NCBI GenBank assembly: GCA_910583555.1
Contig: CAJTXO010000041.1
Coordinates: 1 to 8,330 of the forward strand
DNA: 8,330 nucleotides
Source of the DNA: an uncultured Eubacterium sp.
GTDB lineage: Bacteria; Bacillota; Clostridia; Lachnospirales; Lachnospiraceae
Direction of reading: 5' to 3'
The position numbers were made by a program, and so were the translations under genes. This document shows positions 7,002 to 8,330 of the stretch, piece by piece (position 1 is the first letter of the stretch; the number at the start of each line of letters is the position of its first letter). The notes beneath the pieces were generated by a model. That model made no database searches. It was not told the DNA's origin and saw nothing but the letters and a program-made list of their open reading frames with translations.

Positions 7002-7047
7002 CCACTGTCCATCTCTTATTCCATTTCTTCTTCTACTTTTTCCTGAT

Positions 7048-7545
7048 TTAAGCGTTTTCGTCATAGTCTATGATCTGCCTCAGTTTTTTCCTCGCCCTGG
7101 CAAGACGGGACTTCACCGTACCTTCCGGAACATTGAGGATCGCTGCGGTCTCCTTTACGGAATATCCGCTGTAATAGTACAATAGCAGCACCGTACGGTA
7201 CGCCTCGGAAACCTCCCGCACATATTCCCATATTTCTGGCTCCGGCGGTTCCTCCCAAAAGGGGATCGCCGCTGCTAGCTCGTCCGGATCGTATGGGATC
7301 AGCCACTTCCGCGCGGAAAGAATGTTCTTTGAGGTGTTGATGACAATGCGGATCAGCCAGCCGCGAAGGCTCTCTTCCTTTTCGAGGTTTCCCAGCTTTT
7401 CCCATGCCTTCAGAAGCGCCTCCGCAACGGCATCCTCGGCATCTGTTTCATTTTTTAAGATGCCAAACGAGATCCGGTACATCACATCCTTCGCTTCTTC
7501 TACAACAGCAGAAAAACGCTCTTTTGTTATTCGGTTTTTGTTCAT
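7048..7545 (-). CDS. RNA polymerase ECF-type sigma factor
   Basis: This 165-residue protein has the two-domain ECF layout. Region 2 is at about residues 10-78: RFSAVVEEAKDVMYRISFGI, the signature NETDAEDAVAEALLKAWEKL, then SLRGWLIRIVINTSKN. A short acidic/proline linker follows (WEEPPEPEIWEY). Region 4 is at about 108-158, with EAYRTVLLLYYYSGYSVKET and the helix-turn-helix VKETAAILNVPEGTVKSRLARARKKL. It directs RNA polymerase to a dedicated promoter set, usually in response to envelope signals. The frame extends upstream to 7620, but the start chosen is ATG 7545 (MNKNRI): GGAG (7556-7559) lies 10 bp upstream, and the probable promoter lies inside the longer version. The length fits the family. 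The gene heads an operon with the probable anti-sigma gene and probably regulates itself. Confidence 0.95.
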   Translation of the reverse strand: MNKNRITKERFSAVVEEAKDVMYRISFGILKNETDAEDAVAEALLKAWEKLGNLEKEESLRGWLIRIVINTSKNILSARKWLIPYDPDELAAAIPFWEEPPEPEIWEYVREVSEAYRTVLLLYYYSGYSVKETAAILNVPEGTVKSRLARARKKLRQIIDYDENA

Positions 7546-7597
7546 GTTCTTTTTTCTCCAAATCGCGATTCTTTGTATGATAAAAAAGATCTTTATA

Positions 7598-7629
7598 TAT
7601 AAGACAGATGAGAAGGGCATTTGGTTCCC
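7598..7629 (-). promoter_or_regulatory. ECF-type promoter, probably autoregulatory
   Basis: On the minus strand GGGAACC (7623-7629) is followed after 17 bp by GTCTTATA (7598-7605). A GGAAC-type -35 element with a GTC-like -10 element at this spacing is characteristic of ECF sigma promoters, and such promoters commonly drive the sigma gene itself. Transcription would begin near 7593, about 48 nt before ATG 7545. No comparably good sigma-A promoter was seen here. Confidence 0.6.
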
Positions 7630-7720
7630 AAAAATGAAAAATTTTTTTAATTTTTTTGTTTTTTTCTTAGAATTTTTAAAATTTTATTCTTTTTTCCGCC
7701 TTCTACGTCTGCTCTTCCAT
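7630..7720 (-). promoter_or_regulatory. A-tract region upstream of the ECF promoter (possible UP element or curved DNA)
   Basis: Runs of five to seven A or T recur at 7630-7634, 7637-7641, 7642-7648, 7651-7657 and 7659-7665, with further AT-only sequence beyond. Their distance from the -35 element fits a UP element bound by the alpha subunit C-terminal domains, and the spacing near 8-9 bp could bend the DNA. The 324-base gap 7546-7869 otherwise holds only the promoter and the RTX terminator. Confidence 0.4.
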
Positions 7721-7740
7721 CAAAATTCTTTTTTTATTAT

Positions 7741-7788
7741 GACAAAAACGCCACAACAAGCATGAAAAGACTTTTGCTTCTTGTGGCG
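7741..7788 (-). terminator. Strong rho-independent terminator of the RTX gene
   Basis: Arms 7749-7762 and 7775-7788 pair in 13 of 14 positions (CGCCACAA outer part, one C-C mismatch) around a 12-nt loop. On the minus strand the stem is followed by TTTTTGTC. The other strand has ATTTATTTTC after the stem, so weak bidirectional activity is possible. It isolates the RTX transcript from the sigma operon. Confidence 0.88.
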
Positions 7789-7869
7789 ATTTATTTTCTG
7801 TATGTACTATCCTACCATTTGCCTTCCTTCCTGAAAACAAAATTATTTTAAGAGAATGAATTTGTTTTC

Positions 7870-8330
7870 CTAGTGCGATACAAATAATAAGTCACTATTT
7901 GCTGTTGCATGATCGGACGAATTGTAATATGCTGCCAATTCCATCATTCCATCGCTGTTGTCATAGGAGGCAAGAGTCTGAACCAAAATATCATACATTG
8001 AAGTATCTTTATTCGAAACAATGGCACCTGTATTGATTTGGTCGTTCGTAACGGATGTTCCGTCGACAAATTCAAAGGTGTAGTTCCGGTATGCTTCACT
8101 GGCCATGAAGTTAGCCAAAGTCAATAGTTCTCCCGTCTCTTCATTCATGAGGGCCACATCATTCCCGTTCCTTCGCGCACTCAGCTGGTCCAATGTAATA
8201 CCTTCCCCAAATCGAATCACATTATCTCCATATGCGTCAGTAATCCGGTCGTTTCCATCTCCTTTCTCTATATAATACGTATCATTTCCGGCTCCACCAT
8301 TCAGCGTATCGTTCCCTTTTCCACCGACAA
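7870..8330 (-). CDS. RTX-family (haemolysin-type calcium-binding repeat) protein, C-terminal end only
   Basis: The frame is open to the right edge, and 152 codons plus a TAG stop are visible; the real start lies beyond 8330, and a GTG at 8220 is internal. It begins with two glycine-rich nonapeptides, GGKGNDTLN and GGAGNDTYY (8272-8325), then a degenerate GDGNDRIT unit. These are the GGxGxDxxx repeats that bind calcium in a parallel beta-roll. They are followed by a haemolysin-type calcium-binding-related segment (VIRFGEGITLDQLSARRNGN, DVALMNEETGELLTLANFM, YRNYTFEFVDGT). The tail contains MYDILVQTLASYD and ends SDLLFVSH. An acidic residue followed by several hydrophobic ones near the end is typical of type I secretion signals of RTX proteins. 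The N-terminal function (protease, lipase, toxin or adhesin) cannot be told. RTX proteins are mostly from Gram-negative species, so the context is notable. Confidence 0.9.
   Translation of the reverse strand, partial: VGGKGNDTLNGGAGNDTYYIEKGDGNDRITDAYGDNVIRFGEGITLDQLSARRNGNDVALMNEETGELLTLANFMASEAYRNYTFEFVDGTSVTNDQINTGAIVSNKDTSMYDILVQTLASYDNSDGMMELAAYYNSSDHATANSDLLFVSH

Noticed and set aside
6863..7012. 49-codon minus-strand ORF starting at ATG 7012 (MDSGLCLCAAWHRS...) in the gap between sigma and anti-sigma genes
   Set aside because: It runs out of frame into the anti-sigma gene, has only a poor ribosome binding site, and its sequence matches no recognised family.
7546..7620. Longer sigma factor start giving 25 extra residues (MPFSSVLYI...)
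   Set aside because: The extra part has no good ribosome binding site, is unlike ECF N-termini, and overlaps the probable promoter; ATG 7545 has GGAG at proper spacing.
8218..8220. GTG as the start of a 116-residue protein at the right end
   Set aside because: The frame is open upstream through calcium-binding repeats to the window edge, so the GTG is an internal valine codon.

Overview
The window looks like a chromosomal accessory region of a low-to-moderate GC Gram-positive bacterium, most likely a clostridial species of the Lachnospiraceae type. This is inferred from strong AGGAGG-type ribosome binding sites, very AT-rich intergenic stretches, a Sec signal peptide on a giant RHS protein, and an ECF sigma / membrane anti-sigma pair of the kind common in Clostridia. 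All convincing genes lie on the minus strand, so gene order in the direction of transcription is from high to low coordinates. No rRNA, tRNA, CRISPR array or transposase was seen.

Layout in transcription order. (1) 8330-7870: the C-terminal end of a large RTX (haemolysin-type calcium-binding) protein whose start lies outside the window. It is followed by a strong rho-independent terminator at 7741-7788. (2) 7629-5118: a probable three-gene operon with an ECF sigma factor (7545-7048), a single-pass membrane protein that is probably its anti-sigma factor (6914-5622), and a small exported SH3-domain protein (5552-5118). It is preceded by an ECF-like promoter (GGGAACC, 17 bp, GTCTTATA) with AT-rich tracts upstream, which suggests autoregulation. 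(3) 4789 to the left edge: the first 1596 codons of a giant secreted RHS/YD-repeat protein with its own sigma-A-type promoter (4832-4860). In order it carries a signal peptide, a bactofilin-like beta region, a C-type lectin domain, several beta-sandwich/Ig-like segments, a long Pro-Thr linker, another Ig-like segment, the RHS entry region and about nine YD repeats. It is still open at the window edge, so any C-terminal toxin or other tip domain is not visible.

Working together (inference): the sigma/anti-sigma pair probably senses an envelope signal through the anti-sigma extracytoplasmic domain, with the SH3 protein as an exported, possibly wall-binding, operon partner. Two very large exported repeat proteins, RTX and RHS, flank this unit. 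Whether the sigma factor controls either one cannot be told from the sequence, and the RHS gene has a sigma-A-like rather than a clear ECF-like promoter.

The most interesting items are the lectin plus bactofilin-like plus RHS architecture, an RTX protein with a type I secretion-like C-terminus in an apparently Gram-positive genome, the ECF-like promoter, and a 15/16-bp inverted repeat bracketing the SH3 gene.
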